DNA of 64,000 bases from the NCBI GenBank assembly GCA_031418215.1, contig JANOXC010000154.1, positions 1-64,000 on the forward strand. The letters run 5' to 3'. Of this stretch, positions 26,500 through 33,933 are shown in pieces (the stretch's first letter is position 1; every line of letters starts with the position of its first letter). Source of the DNA: JANOXC01 sp031418215 (GTDB taxonomy: Bacteria; Bacteroidota; Bacteroidia; AKYH767-A; OLB10). The notes under the pieces are model-generated. The model ran no database searches and was not told where the DNA came from. It was given only the letters and a program-made list of their open reading frames with translations. A program made the translations under genes and the position numbers.

Positions 26500-27453
26500 A
26501 TGAAAGTAACAGAACACTTAAAAAAGGCAACAGGTCCTCTTTTCTCCATTGAAATTCTCCCGCCGTTAAAAGGTAAAAGTATTCAGTCTATATACAATGC
26601 TATTGACCCGTTACTGGAATTTAAACCGGCATTTATTGATGTTACTTATCACCGGGAGGAGTTTGTTTACAAGAAAAAGCCCAACGGGTTATTGGAAAAA
26701 AAATCGGTGAAAAAAAGGCCCGGAACTGTTGGCATTTGCGCCGCCATCATGAATAAATATAAGATTGATGCCATTCCACATATCATCTGTGGTGGTTTTA
26801 CAAAGGAAGAAACAGAAGATGCTTTGATTGACCTATCCTTCCTTGGCATCGATAATGTTTTAGTATTAAGAGGCGACTCCATAAAAAGCGAAGGAGCATT
26901 CATGCCGGAACCCGGAGGAAACATCTATGCATCTGACTTATTGCAACAGGTTGCAGCAATGAATAATGGTAAATTTATGGAGGATGATCTGCTTGATGTG
27001 GAGCCTACCACTTTTTGTATCGGTGTAGCCGGCTATCCAGAAAAACATTTTGAATCCCCAAATCTAAGATCTGATTTGAAATACTTGAAACAGAAAGTAG
27101 ATCTTGGTGCCGAGTATATCGTCACACAAATGTTTTATGACAATAAAAAATATTTTGAATTTGTAAAAATGTGCCGTGAAATTGGCATTGATGTTCCAAT
27201 TATTCCCGGACTAAAAGTGCTTACCACAAAGAAACAATTGAACGTTTTACCCAGCTTTTTTCATATTGATATGCCACATGAGTTGGCCGAGGAAGTGGAG
27301 AAAGCACGCGACAATGAGCAGGCCCGCGAAATTGGTATTGAATGGTGCATTGAACAATGTAAGGAGCTGATCAAGCATAACGTACCTTGCCTCCATTTTT
27401 ACACAATGGGTACTTCAGAAGTTTGTAAACGCGTTGCACAGAAAGTTTTTTAA
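26500..27453 (+). CDS. metF: Methylenetetrahydrofolate reductase
   Basis: A 317-residue flavoenzyme reducing 5,10-methylene-THF to 5-methyl-THF for methionine synthesis. Family features: FSIEILPP at the N-terminus with the catalytic Glu, FIDVTYHR, HIICGGFTKEE, NVLVLRGD, CIGVAGYPEKHFESPN, and GAEYIVTQMFYDN (folate/FAD region). Length is normal. Its end overlaps the open frame of the next gene. Confidence 0.97.
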   Translation: MKVTEHLKKATGPLFSIEILPPLKGKSIQSIYNAIDPLLEFKPAFIDVTYHREEFVYKKKPNGLLEKKSVKKRPGTVGICAAIMNKYKIDAIPHIICGGFTKEETEDALIDLSFLGIDNVLVLRGDSIKSEGAFMPEPGGNIYASDLLQQVAAMNNGKFMEDDLLDVEPTTFCIGVAGYPEKHFESPNLRSDLKYLKQKVDLGAEYIVTQMFYDNKKYFEFVKMCREIGIDVPIIPGLKVLTTKKQLNVLPSFFHIDMPHELAEEVEKARDNEQAREIGIEWCIEQCKELIKHNVPCLHFYTMGTSEVCKRVAQKVF

Positions 27454-27466
27454 TTCTTTGTTAATC

Positions 27467-27820
27467 GTGAAAAAAATTTATCATTTAGCTACCTGTACTA
27501 CTAACCAGCGGATTTTAAAAGAATTAAAACCCGGCAAAGACTTCGTGATGCAAGAAATTAAAACGGAGCCCATCAGTGCAGATCAGTTGAAGGAAATGTC
27601 ATCACTGGCAGGAAGCTATGAAGCACTTTTCAGCCGAGTAGCTTTGAAATACCGATCGCTGGGATTAAATGAAAAGAAACTTTCGGAAAAGGATTACAGA
27701 GATTATATATTAAAAGAATATACTTTTTTAAAACGGCCTGTTATTATCATTGGTGATCAAATTTTTGTTGGCAATGCTCCAAAAAATATTGCAGCAGCCA
27801 AATCAGCAATGAAAAAATAG
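27467..27820 (+). CDS. ArsC/Spx-family (arsenate reductase-like) thioredoxin-fold protein
   Basis: A protein of 117 residues from a GTG start at 27467 (MKKIYHLATCTTNQRIL). A TTG 11 codons upstream inside metF is possible but less natural. The N-terminal beta-strand plus Cys, the RPVIIIGDQIFVGNAPKNI segment and the ~115-residue length fit the ArsC/YffB/Spx family. The active-site region reads CTTNQR, with a single Cys and no CxxC pair. It sits between metF and an EamA transporter, tightly packed. Arsenate reduction is unlikely to be assured; its function is open. Confidence 0.8.
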   Translation: MKKIYHLATCTTNQRILKELKPGKDFVMQEIKTEPISADQLKEMSSLAGSYEALFSRVALKYRSLGLNEKKLSEKDYRDYILKEYTFLKRPVIIIGDQIFVGNAPKNIAAAKSAMKK

Positions 27821-27822
27821 GA

Positions 27823-28722
27823 ATGAAGCGCTGGCAGGCACACCTCGCTGTATTTATTGCCAACCTTATTTATGGCGCCAATTATTCGATTGCCAAAACC
27901 GTAACTCCTCTTTATATAAAACCGTTTGGCTTTATAGTATTACGGACATTAGTTGCAACCATATTATTTTGGGTGGCAGGTTATTTTTTTCCTAAAGAAC
28001 AACTAAAGAAAAAAGATTTATTGCGCCTTTTAGGTTGCGCCTTATTTGGAATTGCAATTAACCAGCTGTTGTTCTTTAAAGGATTATCTCTTACCAGCCC
28101 GATCAATGCTGGGTTGATGATGATTAGCAACCCGATTTTTGTACTCTTACTTTCTTTCGCAATGCTGCATGAGCAAATTACCTGGATGCGTATTATTGGA
28201 ATTGCCTCTGGAATTGCAGGTTGTGCGATCTTGATATTATACGGCGGACGATTTTCTACCGTTCAATCATCATCCATTGGTGATTTATGCATCCTGATTA
28301 ATGCATTATCCTATGCTGTTTATTTAATATTGGTGAAACCGTTGATGGGAAAATATCACCCTGTAACAATTATGAAATGGATTTTTCTATTCGGTGCCTT
28401 AATGGTACTGCCTTTTGGCTTTTCGGAATTTAATGAAGTGCAATGGTCATTGTTTGATAATAAAATATGGATGGCAACCGTATTTGTGGTGATCGGCAGT
28501 ACCTTTTTTGCATATCTCTTTAATACATTGGGATTAGTTACCTTAAGTGCATCTGTTGTTTCAGTATATATATACATGCAACCGCTTTTAGCAGCAGGTT
28601 TTGCCTTACTGCTTGGAAAAGACTCGCCCCATTTGCTACATGGCATTGCTGCCATATTGATTTTCTCAGGTGTTTACCTAAGTATCAAGCCTAATTCGCG
28701 GAACATCAGTCCTTCCGCATAA
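27823..28722 (+). CDS. EamA/DMT family transporter
   Basis: A 299-residue inner-membrane protein with ten hydrophobic helices in two EamA repeats of five. The first repeat has LIYGANYSIAKTV and PFGFIVLRTLVATILFW; the second has GDLCILINALSYAVYLILVKPL and ends near SGVYLSIKPN. The family exports or imports small metabolites and amino acids; the substrate is unknown. It starts two bases after the ArsC-like gene stop. Confidence 0.93.
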   Translation: MKRWQAHLAVFIANLIYGANYSIAKTVTPLYIKPFGFIVLRTLVATILFWVAGYFFPKEQLKKKDLLRLLGCALFGIAINQLLFFKGLSLTSPINAGLMMISNPIFVLLLSFAMLHEQITWMRIIGIASGIAGCAILILYGGRFSTVQSSSIGDLCILINALSYAVYLILVKPLMGKYHPVTIMKWIFLFGALMVLPFGFSEFNEVQWSLFDNKIWMATVFVVIGSTFFAYLFNTLGLVTLSASVVSVYIYMQPLLAAGFALLLGKDSPHLLHGIAAILIFSGVYLSIKPNSRNISPSA

Positions 28723-28728
28723 AAAATA

Positions 28729-28736
28729 TACTTTTG
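28729..28736 (+). promoter_or_regulatory. Candidate -7 element for yicC-gmk-nadD
   Basis: TACTTTTG matches TAnnTTTG, 22 bp before the yicC ATG. No clear -33 TTG is seen at the expected distance, so this is tentative. Confidence 0.4.
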
Positions 28737-28757
28737 CCGTAAATAGCAGTTCAGCTT

Positions 28758-29630
28758 ATGATAAGATCAATGACAGGATATGGAAGCGCTTCCGGACAGG
28801 TTGCGGGATATAAGGTAACCGTTGAAATGCGGTCGCTCAACAGTAAATTCCTGGAGTTGAATATCCGCACACCCTCTCTTTTTCGCGATAAAGAATCAGA
28901 TATGCGACTCGAGTTTTCAAAAACTGTAGAACGGGGAAAATTGGATATTGCGATTAATATTGATAACAATGAAGTAGCCAGGAGAAGTACGATCAATAGA
29001 GAGATTTTCAAAGCCTATTATGATGAACTCAAAAGTCTTTCTTCAGAATTATCAATGGAAGAGGCAAATTGGGTGGATACCGTTTTAAAGCTGCCACAGG
29101 TACTGAACTCTGATAAATCTGAATGTACAGAAGAACAGTGGAAAGAAATGCAGCAATTGATAACGCAGGCTACAGAAAAATTCAATCAGTTTCGTGCTGA
29201 AGAGGGGAAAGTGCTGGAAGATGATCTATCTGAAAGATTAAAATGCATTATTCAACTACTGGAGGAAGTTGTACCATTCGAAAAAGAGCGTATTGAAAAT
29301 ATCCGCCAACGTATTGCTAAGAGCATGTCGGAAATACGTGAAATAACCAATGTTGATCAAAATCGCTTTGAACAGGAATTAATATTTTATATTGAGAAGC
29401 TTGACATCAGCGAAGAGAAAACACGCCTTCGTGCACATTGTAATTATTTTCAGGAAGCCATGAAAGGAAAAGAGGCAAATGGCAAAAAACTTGGATTCAT
29501 TGCACAGGAAATTGGACGTGAAATAAATACACTGGGAGCAAAAGCAAATGATGCCAGCATTCAACGCCGAGTAGTAGAGATGAAAGACGAGTTGGAAAAA
29601 CTGAAAGAACAATTAGCCAACGTTTTGTAA
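28758..29630 (+). CDS. yicC: YicC family endoribonuclease/RNase adaptor
   Basis: A 290-residue protein opening MIRSMTGYGSASG, the family signature, with EMRSLNSKFLEL and the C-terminal FIAQEIGREINTLGAKANDASIQRRVVEMKDELEKLKEQ. YicC proteins affect RNA turnover in bacteria. The gene lies directly upstream of gmk and nadD, an order common in Bacteroidota. Confidence 0.94.
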   Translation: MIRSMTGYGSASGQVAGYKVTVEMRSLNSKFLELNIRTPSLFRDKESDMRLEFSKTVERGKLDIAINIDNNEVARRSTINREIFKAYYDELKSLSSELSMEEANWVDTVLKLPQVLNSDKSECTEEQWKEMQQLITQATEKFNQFRAEEGKVLEDDLSERLKCIIQLLEEVVPFEKERIENIRQRIAKSMSEIREITNVDQNRFEQELIFYIEKLDISEEKTRLRAHCNYFQEAMKGKEANGKKLGFIAQEIGREINTLGAKANDASIQRRVVEMKDELEKLKEQLANVL

Positions 29631-29641
29631 TAATTAGTTTG

Positions 29642-30205
29642 ATGCAGAAGTTAATATTATTTTGTGGTCCATCAGGAAGCGGAAAAACAAGTCTGGTTCA
29701 TCACCTGCTTGAAAAATATCCCTTGTTTACCTTTTCAGTTTCTGCAACTACTCGTTCGCAACGAAAAAATGAAACAAATGGTAAGGATTATTACTTTTTG
29801 TCGGTTGAGGAATTTAAAGATAAAATAGAAAATGAAGATTTTTTAGAATGGGAAGAAGTGTATCCCGGAAAATTTTACGGCACGCTTAAATCAGAAACCG
29901 AAAAGCTATCTTTATTGGGTAAAGTGGTTCTATTCGATGTGGATGTGAAAGGCGGATTATCCATAAAAAAATATTATGGCAAAAGAGTTCTTGATGTATT
30001 TGTAATGCCTCCCTCACTCACAGAATTAAAAAAACGTTTGGTAGCAAGAGATAGTGAAACACAGGAGTCATTAGAAAAGCGGCTCGCTAAATCAGGACTG
30101 GAAATGAATTTCGCAGATCAGTTCAGTTACATTATTGTGAATGATGAATTCAAGAAAACAATGCATGATGCAACAGCCCTTGTAGAAAATTTTTTGGCAG
30201 AATAA
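29642..30205 (+). CDS. gmk: Guanylate kinase
   Basis: A 187-residue cytosolic enzyme converting GMP and ATP to GDP and ADP. The P-loop GPSGSGKTSL is near the N-terminus. The GMP-binding region shows SVSATTRSQRKNETNGKDYYFLS, FLEWEEVY and FYGT, followed by VLFDVDVKGG. The ATG at 29642 is used; a TTG codon precedes it directly. It follows yicC by 11 bp. Confidence 0.97.
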   Translation: MQKLILFCGPSGSGKTSLVHHLLEKYPLFTFSVSATTRSQRKNETNGKDYYFLSVEEFKDKIENEDFLEWEEVYPGKFYGTLKSETEKLSLLGKVVLFDVDVKGGLSIKKYYGKRVLDVFVMPPSLTELKKRLVARDSETQESLEKRLAKSGLEMNFADQFSYIIVNDEFKKTMHDATALVENFLAE

Positions 30206-30222
30206 ATAATCAAATTATACCA

Positions 30223-30798
30223 ATGAAGATAGGCTTGTTTTTCGGTACTTTTAATCCTGTCCACAATGGTCATTTTGTGATTGCAGGTTATATGTCGGAG
30301 TTCACCGATATACAGCAGGTATGGATGGTAATCTCCCCTCACAATCCTTTAAAAGCTGCCGGTTCATTGTTGCAGGATTATCATCGCTTTCATTTGGTTG
30401 AGTTGGGCATCAATAATTACAAAAAAATAAAAGCGTCCAAAGCAGAATTTAAATTGCCAAAACCAAGTTATACCATTCATACGCTTGCTTACCTTACTGA
30501 AAAATATCCGCAGCATGAATTCGCTTTGATTATGGGTAGTGACAATCTGGAAAGTCTGCATAAATGGAAAAATTATGAGATGATTCTCGAAAATCATGAG
30601 TTATATATATATCCACGACCGGGATCTGATGGCGGACAATATAAAGATCATCCACATGTTAAAATAATCAATGCGCCGTTGATGGAAATCTCAGCAAGCT
30701 TTATCCGCCAGAGCATAAAAACAGGTAAAGATGTAAGGTATATGATGCCACAAGCGGTTTTTGAATTTATTGATGAGATGCACTTTTATAAAAAATAA
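30223..30798 (+). CDS. nadD: Nicotinate-nucleotide adenylyltransferase
   Basis: A 191-residue enzyme adenylating nicotinate mononucleotide in NAD synthesis. The nucleotidyltransferase motif GTFNPVHNGH is at residues 8-17, with ISPHNPLK, PSYTIHTLAYL, MGSDNLESLHKWKN and the C-terminal ISASFIRQSIKTG (the SxTxIR-like element). It ends the yicC-gmk-nadD group. The second IR element begins at its stop codon. Confidence 0.96.
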   Translation: MKIGLFFGTFNPVHNGHFVIAGYMSEFTDIQQVWMVISPHNPLKAAGSLLQDYHRFHLVELGINNYKKIKASKAEFKLPKPSYTIHTLAYLTEKYPQHEFALIMGSDNLESLHKWKNYEMILENHELYIYPRPGSDGGQYKDHPHVKIINAPLMEISASFIRQSIKTGKDVRYMMPQAVFEFIDEMHFYKK

Positions 30799-30922
30799 TC
30801 AACGAATTACGAATAAAAAACAAATATACAAATAGGTTTTTGGTAAGGGAAGATCATTGTATTACTGGGTAATCATATGTTTTTTTGATTCGTAAATTAG
30901 TATAGATTCGTAATTCGTTGAT
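30798..30922. repeat. Inverted-repeat element (ATCAACGAAT family), copy 2
   Basis: ATCAACGAATTACGAAT (30798-30814) and its perfect 17-base reverse complement (30906-30922) bracket 91 bp. Position, arms and size match the element at 18403-18512, while the interior has diverged. It lies between the convergent ends of nadD and purQ and may act as a bidirectional terminator. Single arms of the family appear near 35604 and 60801. Confidence 0.8.
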
Positions 30923-30959
30923 GATAAAAAGTACTGCTCCTTGAAACAAGGTATCTCAT

Positions 30960-31652
30960 TTATGCCTGTACCATATTCAAAATTGACTCAAAAATCAATC
31001 TGCCATTGGTATTTCCCAAAACTTGTTCCGATGCGCGTTCCGGATGCGGCATCATTCCAAATACATTTCGTCCCTTGTTGCAAATACCTGCAATAGCATC
31101 GAGCGCACCATTCGGATTACTTTCAGGAGTGAGTTCACCTGCTTCATTGCAATAGCGGAAAAGCACTTGATTATTGTCATTCAATGATTTTAATGTTGGC
31201 GCATCACAATAAAAATTTCCTTCTCCGTGTGCAATTGGAACTTTAATAACCTGACCGATACGTAAGCGTGATGTAATCAGGCTTTCATCCGTTTCACATT
31301 TCAAGTAAGTGTTCTTACAGCTGAATTGATGATGCATGTTGTGCAATAATGCGCCGGGTAATAAATTCGATTCACACAAAATTTGAAAACCATTGCAGAT
31401 ACCAAAAACAAATCCGCCCTTTTCAGCAAATTCCATTACTTCCTGCATGATTGGGGAGAAACGTGCAATAGCACCGGAACGCAAATAATCACCATAAGAA
31501 AAACCACCGGGAAGAAGAATAAAATCACATCCCCTCAAAGTATGCTCCTTGTGCCAAAGCACTTCAACCTGCTGGCCCATCACATCACGCATAACATGAA
31601 TCAGATCACGATCACAGTTAGAACCGGGAAAAACTACTACGCCAAATTTCAT
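30960..31652 (-). CDS. purQ: Phosphoribosylformylglycinamidine synthase, glutaminase subunit
   Basis: A 230-residue class I glutamine amidotransferase that supplies ammonia to PurL in purine synthesis. The nucleophile lies in VFGICNGFQIL (Cys about 88). The His/Glu pair is in MMPHPERASE. The N-terminal VVVFPGSNCDRDL and GGFSYGDYLRSGAIA are typical of PurQ. Stand-alone, normal length. Possible -7 element TACTTTTG (31668-31675 on the minus strand) lies just upstream. Confidence 0.97.
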   Translation of the reverse strand: MKFGVVVFPGSNCDRDLIHVMRDVMGQQVEVLWHKEHTLRGCDFILLPGGFSYGDYLRSGAIARFSPIMQEVMEFAEKGGFVFGICNGFQILCESNLLPGALLHNMHHQFSCKNTYLKCETDESLITSRLRIGQVIKVPIAHGEGNFYCDAPTLKSLNDNNQVLFRYCNEAGELTPESNPNGALDAIAGICNKGRNVFGMMPHPERASEQVLGNTNGRLIFESILNMVQA

Positions 31653-31667
31653 TTGCTTAATTTTTTA

Positions 31668-31675
31668 CAAAAGTA
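31668..31675 (-). promoter_or_regulatory. Candidate -7 element for purQ
   Basis: On the minus strand TACTTTTG matches TAnnTTTG, 16 bp before the purQ ATG. The -33 region (TGTTTATC) is imperfect. Confidence 0.45.
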
Positions 31676-31796
31676 AGAAATGCTTCAGATAAACAGCCGT
31701 TGATAGCTGCAATAAAATTACAATATCTCATTGCAACAATAGCAAAAAAGGTCTCCGGTTTAATTTCGGAAACCAATTCAACATTCAATCATTTAC

Positions 31797-31922
31797 TTAG
31801 CCTTTTTTAGGCACTTTGGCAGCAGCACGGGATGCTATATTTTGCTTGCGTGCAGGACGGGTTTTTCCTTTTGAACCAATAATTAGCTTGCCTTTTCCGG
31901 AGCGTTTATCACCTTTTCCCAT
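31797..31922 (-). CDS. Small ribosomal subunit protein bTHX
   Basis: A 41-residue, very basic protein reading MGKGDKRSGKGKLIIGSKGK and continuing TRPARKQNIASRAAAKVPKKG. The opening MGKGDxRxxKGK, the GSxGKTRP block and the size match bTHX/Thx, the small peptide bound in the 30S head first seen in Thermus and common in Bacteroidota. It is too short for usual gene-length cut-offs. A TATTTTTG -7 element is found 26 bp upstream. It lies alone between purQ and the cyclase gene. Confidence 0.88.
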   Translation of the reverse strand: MGKGDKRSGKGKLIIGSKGKTRPARKQNIASRAAAKVPKKG

Positions 31923-31947
31923 ATTATTTGAATGATTTTAGCAAAAG

Positions 31948-31955
31948 CAAAAATA
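31948..31955 (-). promoter_or_regulatory. Candidate -7 element for bTHX
   Basis: TATTTTTG on the minus strand matches TAnnTTTG and stands 26 bp before the bTHX ATG. The region is A/T-rich, so chance matches are possible. Confidence 0.35.
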
Positions 31956-31990
31956 AAAATGAGAAAAAAAACTTCCAAAAAATAATTAGA

Positions 31991-32746
31991 TTATTTTAAC
32001 CTAAAAAGTAGCGGTTTACTGGGACTTGCATCATTCTCAAACGATGCCATTTGAAGATTTAAAAGGTACATCCCGTCTGTAATCTCTGAAGGAACATAAA
32101 TAAATTCTGTTATGGTAGCGTGCAGTCTTGTTTGCTCAGGATAATTCCAAAATGCATGATGAGCAAGCAACTGACCATTGTCCTGCTCGCGATCAACCGA
32201 GGGAAGGTCAATTAAAAGATGGTCGACCCCTTGCATGCGCAAATATAAAGCAGCATCGTGGTGTAAGTAAGGAGGATTGGTATTCGAATATTGCCTTGTC
32301 TGTTTTAAAAGATTATTGGGCAACGTGCGAATCACAATTGCTTCGCAACGATCATTTCCAATTGCATCCAAAATTTGCCGGCGTGTAATGACTTGATCTT
32401 CTTCTACTACTTCAGGTGTGATCGTAATTAATTTAGCAAGAAAGAAAAACTGTTTCAATTCCTTGTTAATTGAATACCACTCCTTGCTGATATGCCCTAC
32501 ACATTCCGTATGCGTGCCATGTCCATGTGGATTAAAATAAATATCACGAAAATTGACTGACCCTCCCTGGTTAACATCACCAATCCAATCAGCGGTTTTA
32601 ACCGGTTCTATCCTTACTGGTTTAACATACCAGGCACTCAATTTTCCGGGGCCGGCTTCAAGGGGAATAGAGATGTCGATTGGTTCTGACAGGTCAACTG
32701 TGATTTCATTAAGCTGATGTATAATGGTTGCAAGCATTGTATTCAC
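31991..32746 (-). CDS. Cyclase family protein (kynurenine formamidase-like)
   Basis: A 251-residue metal-dependent hydrolase of the cyclase/KynB superfamily. The family motif HxxHGTHxDxxxH appears as NPHGHGTHTECVGHIS, with Glu where Asp is usual. Further His/Glu positions follow (YLHHDAALYL, LLIDLPSVDREQDNGQLLAHHAFWN). Members include bacterial kynurenine formamidase. Since 3-hydroxyanthranilate dioxygenase and the semialdehyde dehydrogenase are encoded about 20 kb away, a role in tryptophan degradation is plausible, but motif change and distance leave it open. A second Met three codons in is an alternative start. Confidence 0.8.
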   Translation of the reverse strand: MNTMLATIIHQLNEITVDLSEPIDISIPLEAGPGKLSAWYVKPVRIEPVKTADWIGDVNQGGSVNFRDIYFNPHGHGTHTECVGHISKEWYSINKELKQFFFLAKLITITPEVVEEDQVITRRQILDAIGNDRCEAIVIRTLPNNLLKQTRQYSNTNPPYLHHDAALYLRMQGVDHLLIDLPSVDREQDNGQLLAHHAFWNYPEQTRLHATITEFIYVPSEITDGMYLLNLQMASFENDASPSKPLLFRLK

Positions 32747-32808
32747 GTTACGCTGTTTGAAAAAGTTTGAATGGTTTAAATAGTTTGAAATGCTTAGACG
32801 TGTTAAAT

Positions 32809-33933
32809 TTAAATAAATAAATCCGAAGCAATACGATCGGCAATGAACTTTCCTTTTCGTGTTAGATACATGTGGCTATTTTCTGTTTTAAGTTCCCCTT
32901 TTAAAAGGTAAATTGCTGCTTCATTTTTCAGATGTTGCAATACTTCTTCACCGAAATGTTGCTGCACTATTTTCAAATCAACCCCCCATACGGTACGCAA
33001 GGAAGTCAACACATATTCATTGTACTTCTCTGATGTCGTTAATACCTCTTTCGTAAATTCCAATTTACCTGATTCAACAGCCTTTATATATAATGGGTTA
33101 TTGGAAACATTCCATTGACGTGATGCCCCATCAAATGAATGAGCAGAAGGGCCAATTCCAAGATAAGGAATCCCCTTCCAATAAGATGTGTTATGTCTTG
33201 AATAAAAGCCGGGTTTAGCGAAATTAGATATTTCATACTGCTCAAAATTATTTTCCGCAGCATAATCTATCAGCCATTCAAATTGTGCGATGGCGTTTTC
33301 ATCCTCAGCAACTTTTGAAATTCCTTTTTTAATTTGATACGCCAAAGCTGTTCGCGGCTCAATTGTAAGACAATAACAAGATAAATGTTGTACCGGCAAA
33401 GCGATGGCTTTCTTTAAATTATTCTGCCAGTCTAATAAGGAAAGATCAGGCAATCCATAAATCAAATCAATGGAAATATTATTAAAGCCTGCAGATGCAG
33501 CATCCATCACACTGTTAGTTGCTTCCGAGGAATTATGTGCACGGTTCATCCATTTTAAATCAACATCACGAAAAGATTGTATGCCGATGCTTAACCGATT
33601 GACTGGTGTTTCACGCAATTGCTTTATATACGCTTTGGAAAGATCATCAGGATTGGCTTCTAAGGTAATCTCCACCTCTTCATCAACAGAAAATAAATTG
33701 TGAATCGTTTCAAATATGGAAAGTAGTTCCGATGATGATAAAAGCGAAGGTGTTCCTCCACCTAAATAAATTGTTTCTATTTTATTATCCAACAAATAAT
33801 CCTTTCGCAAAGTCAATTCATTGTTAATTGCCGCAATCAGCGATTGTTTGTTTTGCAATGACGTGCTGAAATGAAAATCACAGTAATTGCAGGCTTGTTT
33901 GCAGAAGGGAATGTGAATGTAGATGCCCGACAT
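32809..33933 (-). CDS. hemW: Radical SAM heme chaperone HemW
   Basis: A 374-residue HemN-like protein. The 4Fe-4S/SAM motif is Cys11-x3-Cys15-x2-Cys18 in IPFCKQACNYCDF. GGGTPSLL, EANPDD and RLSIGIQSF follow, and the C-terminal HemN domain ends with a typical LTRKGKFIADRIASDLF. The HemW type lacks the extra N-terminal region of true coproporphyrinogen oxidase HemN, so heme insertion rather than porphyrin synthesis is the likely role. Its ATG overlaps the stop of the upstream surface-protein gene by one base. Confidence 0.94.
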   Translation of the reverse strand: MSGIYIHIPFCKQACNYCDFHFSTSLQNKQSLIAAINNELTLRKDYLLDNKIETIYLGGGTPSLLSSSELLSIFETIHNLFSVDEEVEITLEANPDDLSKAYIKQLRETPVNRLSIGIQSFRDVDLKWMNRAHNSSEATNSVMDAASAGFNNISIDLIYGLPDLSLLDWQNNLKKAIALPVQHLSCYCLTIEPRTALAYQIKKGISKVAEDENAIAQFEWLIDYAAENNFEQYEISNFAKPGFYSRHNTSYWKGIPYLGIGPSAHSFDGASRQWNVSNNPLYIKAVESGKLEFTKEVLTTSEKYNEYVLTSLRTVWGVDLKIVQQHFGEEVLQHLKNEAAIYLLKGELKTENSHMYLTRKGKFIADRIASDLFI

